The notes beneath the pieces are model-generated. The model did no database searches. It saw only the letters and a program-made list of their open reading frames with translations, and was not told where the DNA came from. A stretch of 64,000 bases of DNA from Zunongwangia profunda SM-A87 (GTDB lineage Bacteria > Bacteroidota > Bacteroidia > Flavobacteriales > Flavobacteriaceae). Location of the stretch: contig NC_014041.1 of NCBI RefSeq assembly GCF_000023465.1, forward strand, positions 2,238,001-2,302,000, given 5' to 3'. The position numbers and the translations under genes are program-made. Shown here piece by piece: positions 63,734-64,000 of this stretch. Position 1 is the first letter of the stretch, and each line of letters begins with the position of its first letter.

Positions 63734-64000
63734 ATGAGCTCTAAATATAAATCTTTAAAACAAGAGTGTTACGAAGCGAATATGCAGCTGGATGCTTTAG
63801 ATCTTGTTATTTATACCTTCGGGAATGTTAGTGCAGTAGACCGTACAAATAAGGTTTTTGCCATAAAACCAAGCGGAGTTCCTTATGCCGATTTAAAACC
63901 TGAAGATATTGTGATTCTGGACTTCGAAAACAATGTGATTGAAGGAGAAATGCGACCATCTTCAGATACAAAAACACATGCTTACTTATATAAAAACTGG
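63734..64000 (+). CDS. araD: L-ribulose-5-phosphate 4-epimerase, cut by the window edge
   Basis: The 89 codons present read MSSKYKSLKQECYEANMQLD at the start, then FGNVSAVDRTNKVFAIKPSG, MRPSSDTKTHAYLYKNW. The substrate-binding motifs GN and SG, and the region with Ser-Ser-Asp before the metal-binding His pair, are as in AraD. It converts L-ribulose 5-phosphate to D-xylulose 5-phosphate. The zinc-binding His residues would lie just past the edge. Confidence 0.93.
   Translation, partial: MSSKYKSLKQECYEANMQLDALDLVIYTFGNVSAVDRTNKVFAIKPSGVPYADLKPEDIVILDFENNVIEGEMRPSSDTKTHAYLYKNW

Overview
The window is a stretch of chromosome from an AT-rich member of the Bacteroidota, most likely a marine Flavobacteriaceae relative (Zunongwangia/Salegentibacter/Gramella type; the genus is inference). 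Supporting signs are promoters of the TAnnTTTG type with an upstream TTG, almost no Shine-Dalgarno sequences, a TonB receptor with a carboxypeptidase-regulatory N-terminal domain, proteins with T9SS-tail-like domains, LytTR and AraC regulators, and many families (DUF6134, DUF6146, DUF6495, DUF6787) known mainly from this group. I saw no rRNA, tRNA, CRISPR array, insertion sequence or prophage.

Layout. 0.3-4.8 kb: a membrane-anchored FMN/Fe-S glutamate-synthase-like protein, a universal stress protein, small stress and hypothetical proteins, and an XRE regulator. 5.1-14.1 kb: a one-direction operon divergent from that regulator, encoding a YbjN/Tir-chaperone-like protein, PspA/IM30, an NfeD-like membrane OB-fold protein, a flotillin-like SPFH protein and a giant AAA+ ATPase (DUF3686 type). 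This is the least understood system here. 14.4-16.3 kb: a surface-protein gene with YadA-head-like repeats, split by a +1 frameshift. 16.6-20 kb: rmlBACD for dTDP-L-rhamnose. 20-31.6 kb: housekeeping genes (Bax-inhibitor-1 family, purB, sirtuin, trmH, a DEAD-box helicase, rdgB, rlmH, nadC, a YihY-family protein). 31.7-40.7 kb: priA, a LytTR regulator, the rpsF-rpsR-rplI operon, a MacB-type permease, hisS and an aldo/keto reductase. 41-47 kb: a membrane-anchored BRCT-like protein, a small outer-membrane protein, and a probable zinc/metal receptor locus with a His-rich loop. 47.2-51.9 kb: a serC locus with an atypical SerA-like dehydrogenase, a LuxC-like acyl-CoA reductase, a two-cluster ferredoxin and an AraC regulator.

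52.7-64 kb: an arabinan/arabinose utilisation locus. A Nudix-fold regulator of the AraR type, with degenerate catalytic residues, is divergent from five exported glycoside hydrolases (GH51, GH127, two GH43, GH51), followed by araB and the start of araD, which runs off the window. Exported arabinofuranosidases and an arabinanase release L-arabinose, which AraB and AraD carry into the pentose phosphate pathway; AraA and a transporter presumably lie beyond the edge. A matching dyad, TAAGTGT-N7-ACACTTA and a close variant, sits on the predicted promoters of both araB and the first hydrolase gene and is a good candidate AraR operator.

Functions are assigned by reading motifs and recalling families. 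No search was run, so subfamily and substrate statements are inference unless a motif is cited.
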